A stretch of 64,000 bases of DNA, taken from the NCBI GenBank assembly GCA_946902985.2, contig OX336388.2, positions 371,491,387 through 371,555,386 of the forward strand. Reading direction: 5' to 3'. Positions 31,655-41,125 of this stretch are shown one piece after another; positions within the stretch are counted from its first letter, which is position 1; every line of letters starts with the position of its first letter. Source of the stretch: Meconema thalassinum (lineage: Eukaryota > Arthropoda > Insecta > Orthoptera > Tettigoniidae). Under the pieces are notes generated by a model. The model saw nothing but the letters and a program-made list of their open reading frames with translations, was not told the DNA's origin and searched no databases. The position numbers and the translations under genes are program-made.

Positions 31655-31759
31655 TTCTTTTATAATACAGTTGATACTCGACTATCTATGTTCTGGGCAC
31701 AGAGATTCTTACTACAGCTTACAACCAATGAACTGCCTCTTACAGGACTCAACTGATAA
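31655..31759 (+). pseudogene. Partial duplicate of receptor exon 31123-31212
   Basis: CCTCCTAATTCTTTTATA and GTTGATACT precede both this copy and the true exon. The exon part is repeated from AGATTCTTACTACAGC to ACAGGACTCAAC with a few changes, then TGA replaces the next codon. A short block around the true acceptor is altered to GGGCACAG. If spliced in, it would truncate the receptor before the last helix. Confidence 0.75.
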
Positions 31760-31896
31760 ACATATTTGAACTGTATGGACAGAAAATTATAAAATGTCAC
31801 TGGAAGAACCAATCATTTCAGATAAGCAATAACAGAAAAACCACCTATGGTAATCCTAATCTGCCAGACAACACTGTTGGTGGAGATGGTGGTATA

Positions 31897-32490
31897 CAGA
31901 GGCGGGCGGTGATATCTGACTCAAGGATGCCGCCCTTCCTCCCTCCTCCTGCAGGTCCAATATTACTGTATCTCTCCTTGCCATCAGAGCACACCCAATG
32001 ATTTGCCATCGCGATCAAATTTATGTAAGTGCTTTCCTTACCGGTAGAGCGCATTACAACTTGTGAGGACTCATCAGAAATCGCTCGATTTGTAATTAAC
32101 GTTGCCATGTCAACGAACACCTCCAGTTATCCCCTCTCCAACCCCTCACGTGTAACGTAACGAAGCATGTGAACTCAGGCAGTGTGAGTCTCATTGCCAA
32201 GCTAATAACACAGACAGAGAGCACATCGATTGTATTTTAAAGTACCGTAACATGAAAGTGCAGGAACTTCAAGAAACTGTGTTTAGCTCCTTGAGCTTAA
32301 CAGATAAAATGGACTTAAAGAACAGTGGTCGTCCAGTGCCAGTATTGAATATAACGAAAGTTCAAGCTGCGTGTAGGGCTCGCGGTGCGTTCACACGTAA
32401 ATTTGATGCGCCCATATTTTATAAATGTTTTTGATTGTGTGGTTGTGAGGACAGTAACGCTTTCTTTTGCTTTGTGAGTTTACTATATGG
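31897..32490 (+). pseudogene. hAT-type transposase N-terminus with TTF-like zinc finger
   Basis: Frame 32252-32434 reads LNITKVQAACRARGAFTRKF, then KCF, a TGA, and LCGCEDSNAFFCFVSLLYGG. The TGA sits where hAT transposases with a TTF-type zinc finger have Trp (WLCGC...FCFxCLLFGG). The catalytic region is absent. CAGAGGCGG at 31897 resembles a hAT terminal repeat but has no partner in view. Assignment rests on the zinc-finger pattern. Confidence 0.55.
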
Positions 32491-32494
32491 AGGT

Positions 32495-32640
32495 TTATTT
32501 ATTTATTTATCCTATGATTTTTAGTGCCGGGAGTGTCCGAGGACATGTTCGGCTCGCCTGAGTCTGTAGCTGCTTCCAGCGGACACCCTTAGGGTGAGCT
32601 ACAAGCTCTGTTCAATTTCAAGTAGTTCCAACTTTCGCTA
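32495..32640. repeat. Dispersed repeat fragment
   Basis: A TTTATTTATTTATT run leads into AGTGCCGGGAGTGTCCGAGG then ACATGTTCGGCTCGCC. The layout suggests the reverse complement of a SINE or LINE 3' end. No second copy is in the window, so the call is tentative. Confidence 0.4.
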
Positions 32641-32734
32641 CCAGATATCAATGATACATAGTGGTGACATTGGAACTTTGATAGAGTGTTCCGACGAAAT
32701 CTAACCTAACAATTTAGCTTCACACAAGTTTAGT

Positions 32735-32945
32735 CTGTGGAAGGATCTTTTACAAGCTGTATCTATGACATGGGACCACCGGCTTTACTTCCCCTCCGAA
32801 GGAAGGCATACTGAAGGATTTTTAACGCGCTTAAAAAATCCGAAGACTTCGGCCGGGTTTGAACCCGCTATCTTGGGCACAGAAGTTCAGCATGCTACCA
32901 ACTATGCCACCGAAGCCATGGAGGTGATGACAAGTGAGAAATCCT
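32735..32945 (-). repeat. tRNA-derived SINE (family F)
   Basis: The minus strand reads GGCTTCGGTGGCATAGTTGG, TAGCATGCTG (A-box region), then GCGGGTTCAAACCCGG (B-box), then the body shared with 30166-30300. It is a tRNA-headed SINE rather than a tRNA gene, since the acceptor stem does not close. Confidence 0.72.
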
Positions 32946-32999
32946 TTTGCAAATGCCACTAAGTGCATTATAAACAAAACCGATTAAATGACGAAAAAA

Positions 33000-35070
33000 T
33001 GCTACGACCAAACTATTTAAACTAATACCATATTTTTACCCCTGAAAATCAACATAAAAACATTTATTATTCAGTTAAGATCTGTGAAATCTACGGTTGG
33101 ATCTTCTGTCCCAAAACATAAACTAAAATATTGACTTACCGGTTTTTGCACACGTTTTGTGCAGTTAGCGACATTTGCACCCGAAACGAAACGCTGGCTA
33201 CTGTTTTTGAGCTAGCCGGACCATTTGCAAATTTTCTTTGTGAATTTTTGAATAAACATAGCTCAATCGGACATTTAATATCCCGTTTCCTTCGGGAACA
33301 GACATTTCCAATTTGCATCTGTGACGACGAGAGTCGTTAATGAAACTTCAGGTGAAAAACCCACATTTTGAAGAATGGCATTTAGATGAGATTTTTAATA
33401 AACAATAATTTTAGTTTCAATGTGGTTTATTATGAACAATATATTTTGAAAAAATAGTACAAGTCGGGTGCAATAAAAAGAAAATTATTTTTAAAAAATG
33501 CATCTTAAACACCGTGCAACGTCATTTAGACAGCATAAAAATTGTACAGATAAGAAAATGCACAAAAGAAGGAAAAATGGCACTTAAGTTGGGTCAGGCC
33601 ATCCTAGACACCATCCATTACCTCAAAATCTGCTGGTTCTTCTTCGTCTTCTTCTTGAAGTCAGACAATATTGTTGCGAATAGCTTCTTGCTCCTGGAAG
33701 ACCTCACTGAAAAATTTTAGATTGCCATTCTCTGGCCATTTTTCGCCAAAGTGCAGCTCTAAAAGCCACCAAACATCTTCTTCTACTTTAGCTTCTTTGA
33801 GTGCAACACCTACTTGAATTGGTGACGGGCCAGGATGTTTGTTAAAATTTGTTCCTCTTTCCATGATGCTCTTCCTCTCACCAACCTCAAACTGGTTTTC
33901 TTTTTTTGTTTTGCCAATTGTGAATATGAATTTCTTCACTTTTTGATATTGGAAATGCCTACAACCCGGTTTTTTTTACCATGCCATTCGCATACACTTT
34001 CCAATCTCTAACAGGACATTCATCTTGTCCCAGGCGAACTACCATCGCAAATTTCTCAATGTGCTTGAGTATCTGGATGGATTTTCACTCACTTTGCGAA
34101 GTTGCCAATCAATATTTCCAAAAACTCTGTCAGGTGGGATAAATAAGTGGCCCAATATTGGGGACCATACCTGTATTTCTTCTAGACATGCGGGACCTTA
34201 CAGCAGTAACTGGTGAGATAGCATGCTGATCATAATCTCGTTTTTGTTCTGACCCCCACAGGTATCAGAGAATAACAGAAGTATTTTGCACCTTAAAATG
34301 TTATGCTGGCCAGTTTGTGATGAACTGCCGATGCTATTTGGTTTGATCCTTTGGCATGTTGATGTTCTAACCAGACGTAAGAAGTTGTTTTCAACTCCAA
34401 TATCAACGGGTTCAACTACTTCATTCTTGCACTATTTCTCCCACCACTTTTGCCGTTTGTATGCTTCCCTCCATATTTCAGACATCCACAATAGTATTAC
34501 AGTCCACAAATGCAATAACTACTTCACTTAAATCAATAAGATCACTCATTTTTCTGGCTTGAAATGCCCACAAACAAGATACAACTTGTCGATCAACTGT
34601 GCTTTTGAAAAGGCAGCATGTCATTGTTGCGTACGCTTCCTCGATAGTGCAGCCAACCCAAATCTGAAATAAAATTATCATTCCTGATCGTAATAAATAA
34701 TAATTATTTATTGTAAAAGAGTTATGTGGGAGGAATATCGGCAGTTCTTGTACCAGTTAGCGTGTTTTGCAGCCGTATGTGGCAGGGCAGATGCCATGCT
34801 AATGGAACTTAGCGGTCCTTGGACACATGGAACATAAAACTGGCTTTGCAACCGTAGTCAACGTGCATTTAGCGGTTTATGCAAACGAATGTGATTTTTT
34901 TGGCCATTTTCAACGGTTTTGAGCGGATTATGCACATGAAACTTACCCCATCGTGTAGCCAGTTAAAAGACGAACGTGACGGTGTGCTCAACTCAAAATC
35001 GACAAGAAGTGCACTTAGCGGCCTTTGCATCTGGGCTTCTCAAGTGGACAAAGTAAGGAGTAAATGATTT
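33000..35070 (-). pseudogene. Unrecognised transposon-like relic with a short conserved-looking frame
   Basis: Several minus-strand frames suggest one decayed gene. 34681-34478 gives QIWVGCTIEEAYATMTCCLF. Around 34000 the strand reads VRLGQDECPVRDWKVYANGM. 33939-33661 gives MERGTNFNKHPGPSPIQVGV, then WWLLELHFGEKWPENGNLKF. Composition and spacing look like real protein, broken by stops and frameshifts, but I do not recognise the family. Flanking DNA repeats the motif TTAGCGG...TGCA several times (see findings). It may be a DNA transposon or a captured gene relic. Confidence 0.4.
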
Positions 35071-35099
35071 GAAGCATCTACATGTGAAAATAAATATGA

Positions 35100-35870
35100 G
35101 AAATCAATTAGACATCAGCATAATACTGTCAGTTTCCAACTACTCGGAAGATGTAACATTGTCAAAAGTTTAAGTAGTGTGTATACGGAGGCTGTTCGTG
35201 CTCGTAATGAATAGGTTTCAAACAAGTAGTTCCGGGAAGAACTATACAGTCCATTTTCATATATCCTACTTATATTAATTGCCTCTATCAATATACAAAA
35301 TTTCAATTTGATTGCTGTAATAGATTCGTAGATATTGAGTACCATCTAAATATTTTGGATGGTCGCCATGTTTGGGTATTATATATGTAGGTCTTAGAGT
35401 TATGTACTATTACATGAAGATTATTGTGTAGGTGTAGTATTCAAACTTCAATCGCATGATTAGGACACAAGAAATGAAAACCAGATTTTAAAATTTTGCA
35501 CAGCTGCCATCTTGTGGTTATGAAAACAATTGAAATAAATTAGATGCCATGGGATTAAAATTTTTATAAGCATTTACCATACCAAGTTTTACTGCGCTTG
35601 GATGGTTAAATCGTGACAAACGTCCATTTAAATATTTACTGTATATTTTGTGTCGCCGCCATGTTAGATTTGTGTTCACCAGGTTATTGAAAGTCCTATA
35701 GGTGAACTTATGTGCATAGCCTCTATCAACATACAAAATTTCAGTTTGATTGCTATCATAGATTAATAGATATTTTGGATGGTTGCCATGTTGGATATTT
35801 ATATATGTAGGCCATAGAGTATGTACTATTAGATGACGATTTTTGCGTAGGTTCATTATTCACGGGCAGA
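35100..35870. repeat. Region with a direct repeat of about 150 bp
   Basis: GCCTCTATCAATATACAAAA through GATGG(T/C)(C/T)GCCATGTTTGG and TATATATGTAGG to ATGTACTATTA occurs at 35281-35440 and at 35719-35862. No coding sequence. These could be two copies of a short element or a local duplication. Confidence 0.6.
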
Positions 35871-36027
35871 GTTCTCTCCAAATGGCAACATACAATCCTT
35901 GATTTCCTTATTTCATATGGACTAGGCACTACTGTTTTTAAAGAAATAACAAAGGCATTAAAAATATTAGTGACAATGCCAATGGCAACATGTGAAACTT
36001 AAAGATGTTTTTAGACTCTGAAGTTGA

Positions 36028-36423
36028 CAATAATAATACTATCGTATGGCCTCGGGTGTCGGGTGTAAGCTTTGTTATTTGACACCCAGAGGGCAGCTTG
36101 CATGTTGAATTTCGTTGTTCCTTGGAGTGCTATGAAAGTCAAGGAGATTAGATATCTAAGCCCCTTGACACTATATCGCTTTCTAGTAGAGAAAGGGGGA
36201 ACTTTTATCTTTGTATTGGCGGAAAATCCCGAGATTAATTTTGCCATTATGAACACGGCCTACTGAATTCAAATGGGTTCTTTAAGATGCCAACAACATA
36301 TGACATGCATGTTGTGATTTTCGTCGTCTTTCAAAAATCACTTACCATGGCCAGGAATGAACCTGCATGCAAGCTTGGGGTTGGTAGACCGACAAGATAA
36401 CCATTCACCCACCATGGCCAGCT
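36028..36423 (-). repeat. tRNA-derived SINE (family E) with target duplication
   Basis: Reverse-oriented copy of 19880-20231 with the CCATGGCCAG...GAACCTGCATGCAAGC head complement. TCTGAAGTTGA flanks it at 36017-36027 and 36424-36434. Confidence 0.85.
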
Positions 36424-36571
36424 TCTGAAGTTGATAAAATCATATCTAAGGAATTCTATGGGGGAGGATAGGTTAACAGCTGTCAATCGAGAAACAAATG
36501 GTGAAAGAAATTCCGAACTTCAACAATAAGGTGATAGAAAAGTTCATTAGTGATACTAACAAGTCCAGAAG

Positions 36572-36795
36572 ATAATAATGTTATTGGTTTTACGTCCCTG
36601 TTAACTACTGAGGCTTTTAGAGACGCTGGGGTGCCAGAATTTTGCCCGAAGGGGATCTTTAACATGCCAGTAAATCTACCGATACGGCTCCCTCACATTT
36701 GTGCATTCTCAAATGTCGACTGACTGCGCCGGGATTCGTTCCCGCTATCTTGAGCTCAGCAGGCGAGAACGTTACCGTTGATCCATGCAGCCAGT
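36572..36795 (-). repeat. tRNA-derived SINE (family G), complete, 12-bp target duplication
   Basis: The minus strand begins TGGCTGCATGGATCAACGG, has a B-box-like GGGAACGAATCCC, and a body with TTTACTGGCATGTTAAAGAT and CACCCCAGCGTCTCTAAAAG, ending in ATTATTAT. CAAGTCCAGAAG flanks it at 36560-36571 and 36796-36807. Truncated copies are at 39968-40098 (+) and 49177-49339 (-). Confidence 0.88.
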
Positions 36796-36856
36796 CAAGT
36801 CCAGAAGAATGGAGTTTCACTACAATTAAGTGATTTTGTGAGGTAAATAAAATTAT

Positions 36857-37525
36857 ATTGAAACTAGCAGAAGTACCCATTCTTCGAACGGTCTTTTGTA
36901 TTAATAGCCAGACGTAATCAATTGAGCTACTGTTGCAATGGTTAGAGGCTTGGAACCTGTTTGTCGACAAAGATAAATGATTAGTTAAAATTTGCTCAGA
37001 AAATAAATTTAGCCTACCTAACGTGTACTTCCTGACGTGAAAATAAAATTGAATACCTCGTAGACGTAACGCAATACACGTCATGTTGCTGTTTGGAGAT
37101 ATAATAGACCTTCTGTACGACATATCGCATGTTTAAGTCGTGTGAAAAAAACTTTAAAAAATCTATGGTAACCCCTGACTCCCTTAGCGCATTGATGAAT
37201 CTTACAGTTTTAGTTGGTTCCGTGATAACCTTATTGCCATTTGCAAATGTTCACAGAAATTTAATAAATGGAGTGGCATTACTTCTTGCAGAAATAGATG
37301 GAAAGTTGGATGTCACCTTTTGAGATGCTTTTGTCATGGTTACTGGCTTGCATTCCTTCAATAGTTTATTAAATGAAATTAGTTTTCTTGGAATATCAGA
37401 AATTGTTGGTATTTAGAGGCTTAAAATGTAGTTTTTGGGAACCCTTTACGGCTATTTAGGGTCCCCGAGTTTCGTTTCTGACACCAAGGGGCAGAAAATT
37501 GGCTTTGTCTCGTTGTTGTAGGCCG
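36857..37525 (+). repeat. Dispersed repeat R, copy 1
   Basis: Begins ACTAGCAGAAGTACCCATTC. From about 37085 it matches 38585-39000: TAATAGACCTTC, CATTGATGAAT, TTACAG, CCATTTGCAAA, TAAATGAAATTAGTTT and GGGGC(A/T)GAAAA blocks appear in the same order. No coding capacity is visible; probably the 3' part of a retroelement. Confidence 0.6.
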
Positions 37526-37544
37526 TAGTATAATAATAATAATA

Positions 37545-38420
37545 ATCTTAACAAACAACAAGGATGAAGGCATATTAGCGCTAGAGAAACTACATGAAAT
37601 CTCCAGTAAAACGGGACTTGATATTTCCTATGAAAAAACACAGTATATGGATACCAAATCAATAGGAAACATCACCTTGCGAACGCAATATGGAAAAATC
37701 TCGCAGGTCACTCACTTCAAATATTTAGGAGAAGCCATCCAGCCCACAGGATTGAACACAATTTCTAATGCAGATAGAATAGTAAAATTGCAGAAGGCGT
37801 ACAAACTGACATGGAATCATTATAACGAAAGAGCAGTATCTCGCAATGCAAAACTGCGCCATTATAACACAGTTGTCTTGCCTGAAGCCTTGTACGCGAC
37901 AGAAACCACCGTCATTAGAGGAATGACAAGAATTCATGATATTGAGAAACAGAAACGAAAAATTCTTAGGAAAATCCATGGCGCTGTTTTCCGTAATGGA
38001 ATTTGGGTCAGGAGACCAACAAAGGAACTTTATGAAAATACAGACACCATTATAGATAAATTTAGGAAGAGACGTCTGCAGTTCTATGGACACATACATA
38101 GGATGGATGAGAACAGCCTCACTAAGAACATTTTCAATATTGTGAATGCAAGTAAATTAAAGACCAGTTGGATTAAAGAAGTACATGAAGACATGGAATT
38201 ACTTAAAATCTCTGAAGACTACATTAAGGACAGAGAACAATTTAGAAATAAAATCAGATACACGAAAATTGTACAAGTTTCAAGGAAAGACACATCAGGG
38301 AAAAAATGGACAGAGGAAAGGAAGAAAAAGCACAGTGAACTAATGAAGAGGTTTCGGGAAGAAAGGAAGTGAAGCTGTGATTGGCTCAAGTTCTCACGCT
38401 CTCCTGAAGGGGAATAATCG
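37545..38420 (+). pseudogene. 5'-truncated LINE fragment, C-terminal domain intact (family of 47545-51080)
   Basis: The 241-codon frame 37647-38372 starts after the RT active site. It reads VTHFKYLGEAIQPTG, RNAKLRHYNTVVLPEALYA, RRLQFYGHIHRM and ends KKWTEERKKKHSELMKRF. The same blocks in the same order are in the larger LINE at 47545-51080 (RNAKLRHYQTVVLLEALYA, KKRLDII, EERKKGHSEFMRRF). The insert is 5'-truncated just before EKLHEISSKTGLDISYEKTQ. With no RT it cannot move. Confidence 0.85.
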
Positions 38421-38424
38421 GAAA

Positions 38425-38576
38425 TAATAATAATATAACAATATAGATAAGTTATGCAAATGTCCACTTTACAATACAAAATTATCTTTTTATATATCAC
38501 TTGATGTCAATAAACATTTTGAGACATGTTTCGGCCCTGTGAGCCTTCTTCAGTCAAAATCACTAAAAAATCACTT
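38425..38576 (-). mobile_element. Short Penelope-like fragment carrying a hammerhead motif
   Basis: A piece of about 150 bp lies between the LINE fragment and repeat R. Its only diagnostic feature is the hammerhead-like motif at 38516-38560 with the GAAACATGTC core used by Penelope-like elements. No reverse transcriptase or GIY-YIG sequence is present, so the assignment rests on the motif. Confidence 0.45.
38516..38560 (-). ncRNA. Hammerhead-ribozyme-like motif, 7-bp stem I, 2-bp stem III
   Basis: On the minus strand: stem I 5' arm AUUUUGA (38560-38554), CUGAAGA (38553-38547), an extra A, stem II GGCUC/GGGCC with an ACA loop and one G-U pair, GAAA (38532-38529), stem III A-C/G-U with AU loop, GUC (38525-38523), then stem I 3' arm UCAAAAU (38522-38516). 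Stem I is perfect. Cleavage would fall after 38523. CUGAAGA satisfies CUGANGA because position 7 is variable. Confidence 0.62.
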
Positions 38577-39285
38577 AGAGATAGGGACGTAATAGACCTT
38601 CCGTACCACACCCGCATGTGTAAATCGCGTGAAAGAATTCTAGAGTACCCCTTGACCCCCTTAAGTGCATTATACCCTATGTATTGATGAATTTTACAGC
38701 TTGATTTTGGTCCGTTATAACCTTATAACCATTTGCAAACTATCTCAGTAATGTAATAAATGGAATTGTATTGCGTCTTACAGCAATACATGGACCTGTG
38801 AGTTTCTGTTGCCATGGTTACCGGATTGCATTCTTTCATTATTGTATTAAATGAAATTAGTTTCCTGGAAATATCTCAAAAACGGTTGGTTTTAGGGCCT
38901 AAAAAGGTGGTTTTCGGGGGCCCGAGTTTCATTTCTCACATTGAGGGGCTGAAAATGAGCTTTGTCTCGCCCTTCTATGCCTATTTCAGCAAGTGTTATA
39001 AGGGGGTAGGCCCCCTTTTATTGGAGCTACAGAGAAGAGTTACATCAATGATTAGTGACGTGCCTCTGAAGGATATCCGTACCAAATTTTACGTTGATCC
39101 ACCCAGCCGTTCTCGAGTTATAAGGGAACATACTTGTCCACAGACAAACAGAGAGACAAAAATTTTATTTTCTTGCGCATCCGTCATAAAACAGTCTGAA
39201 ACGTGTAAATAACGCAAATTTCCGTAGATATTCAGAAAAAACAGACAAACTTTCATTCTTATATATATATAGAGATGAGCCTATC
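38577..39285 (+). repeat. Dispersed repeat R, copy 2 with 3' end
   Basis: Same ordered blocks as 37085-37525, then a further 3' part with CGTTGATCCACCCAGCCG, CAGACAAACAGAGAGACAAA and a TATATATATAGAG end. The 3' end style resembles LINE or Penelope tails. No ORF of known family: the 132-codon frame 38814-39212 has no domain I recognise. Confidence 0.55.
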
Positions 39286-39444
39286 TTATACGGTTGAGTC
39301 CCCCCCTCGGTAAAATTCTCGAGCCGCCACTGGTGGTATAGGTCATGTTGTATTAAGACCCATTGCTTCAAGACTCTTCATTCGTAAGACAACCTTCTTA
39401 CTGCTGAACTTAAGCATAAATTGAACTGTATTATCCATAGATAA

Positions 39445-39770
39445 TGAATAGTGGAGGGTATGGCAGAGATACTGGACCAAGTTAAGTCCTATCCCAACAG
39501 TTTACTCAGCTGATTACAACAAGGAGAGGGACGGACAGAGACATCCGAGATACTCCACCTACTGACGATACCATTGTCTCACATGCACGTTAGCGTGACA
39601 CTTACGGTTCTTTCTCTGCCTCAAGTATAGCTTATGCTGCTTTGTTCTTGTGAAATTATTTGAATATAATCTATTTAATCCTGAGGTGAATGTGATGTTC
39701 TCTGAACTGTGGCATTCGTGACAAATCAGCTACATCAGTTCTACCGCACAAGTAACGTTTTCTTAAGGTG
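39445..39770. repeat. Dispersed repeat shared with 11925-12265
   Basis: Same ordered blocks as the first copy (AAGTCCTATCCCAACAGTT, GAGACATCCGAGATACTC, GATACCATTG, TGTTCTCTGAACTG). Same orientation. The ends are not sharply defined. Confidence 0.65.
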
Positions 39771-39967
39771 CCTCACAGTTGTGAGACCGAATGAAACATA
39801 TTTTAATGTTGGTTAGTCTTAAAATGACTACCTTTTGTGAATTATTTAACACCTGAGATGTTGCTAACTCATCATCATCATCATCTTGCACAGTTTCCAG
39901 CCACTGGCCGGGTCTGTTTGGAACCCAAGCCTCTCCCAACGTCTTCTGTCTTCCCACCTTCGCAAAT

Positions 39968-40098
39968 GCGAGGAAGCCGTGTCAGTACATTTACTGGCAC
40001 GTTAAAGATCCCCTTCGGGGCAAAATTCCGGCACCCCGGCGTCTCTAAAAGCCAGAGTAGTTATAAGGGACGTAAAACCAATAACATTATTATTATTA
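39968..40098 (+). repeat. SINE (family G), 5'-truncated, in LINE 3' UTR
   Basis: TTTACTGGCACGTTAAAGAT, CCCCTTCGGGGCAAAATTCC, GGCGTCTCTAAAAGCC and AACATTATTATTATTATC match the 36572-36795 copy in the opposite orientation. The tRNA head is missing. Confidence 0.75.
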
Positions 40099-41115
40099 TC
40101 TCTTCTTCACGCTTTCTTCCACCCCCTTCAGCCACCTGTCTCTCGGTCTTCCTCTCGGTCTCTTTCCTTTCCACTTCGTCTCGTGTATCCTCCTGGGTAT
40201 CCTCTTCTCTTCCATTCGTTTTACATGTCCATACCATCTAAGTCTAGATTTCTCTATACCATCCTGTAATGGTTCCTCCATTAAATATCTGGTCCTCTCA
40301 TATCTTATTCTGTCCCTCTTTGTAGCTCCAATACTGCTTCTCAAGAACCTCATCTCACTGGCCTGTATTTTGCTCTTCTCTCTTCCTTTCATAACCCTGG
40401 TCTCTGAGGCATACGTCAGGATAGGGAAATAGTACGTCCGATATATGATCTTTTTGCTGTTCTGAGGGACATCCTTGCTCCATAACATGCTTCTCACACT
40501 CCTCCGGAATGCTTCTGCTGTCTCCCCCGCTCATTTATTTCTCTATCGTTTCTTTCATTATCTTGTATCAGGCTTCCCACATACTTGAAACTTTCCACTT
40601 TCTTCAACTGTTCCCCACCAATTGTTATTCCCGTTGTGGTTCTTTCCTTCTTCCTTGTTGTGATCACCATCTCACTCTTATTTATGCTAAATTTCATCCC
40701 ATGTCCTTGTATTATTCCTTCCCACACGTCCAACTGTTCCTGTACCTCCCCCGCCTTGTTTCCCCAAATAATCAAATCATCTGCAAACACCATTGCTTTC
40801 ATCGTTCCTTCCCCAACTACTTGTGCTACTCGGGTCATTATGTCATCCATCACCACAATGAAAAGTAACGGCGACAGTGCACTTCCTTGTTTCAGGCCGT
40901 TTCTCTGTTCCAACCAGTCCGATCTCTCTCCTCCCACTTTCACACAACTCACGCTTCCCCTGTACGGTAAATCTCCTTTATCCTCCTTATAGTCCATGTT
41001 TCTACTCCTCTATCCTCCAGGGATTTCCATACTTTGTTTCTGCATACACTGTCATATGCTTTCTCAGTGTCCAGGAAGGCCATCAGTAGATCTGTTCCAT
41101 ACTCATAGTGCTGTT
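40096..41115 (-). pseudogene. LINE RT (palm, thumb) and C-terminal domain, downstream of nested insertion
   Basis: The frame continues from the nested LINE boundary with QLQEQHYEYG, FLDTEKAYDSV (first catalytic Asp), GLKQGSALSPLLFIVVMD and AMVFADDLIIWG (active site intact). It ends at GRQQKHSGG and shifts to the 40497-40096 frame: RSMLWSKDVPQNSKK, YRTYYFPILTYASETRV, LRWYGHVKRMEEKRIPRR and GRPRDRW. Without the nested LINE and about three frameshifts this would be a working pol. Confidence 0.82.
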
Positions 41116-41125
41116 CTTGTAACTG

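Noticed and set aside
37215..37300. Possible last exon of the gustatory receptor (VGSVITLLPFA-like frame)
   Set aside because: The sequence belongs to repeat R, which has a second copy at 38577-39285, and lacks the TYxxxxxQF-type motif.
39270..39295. GATGAGCCTATCTT resembling the 10941 ribozyme-like box
   Set aside because: No GAAA box, stem II or cleavage triplet follows, so it does not make a hammerhead core.
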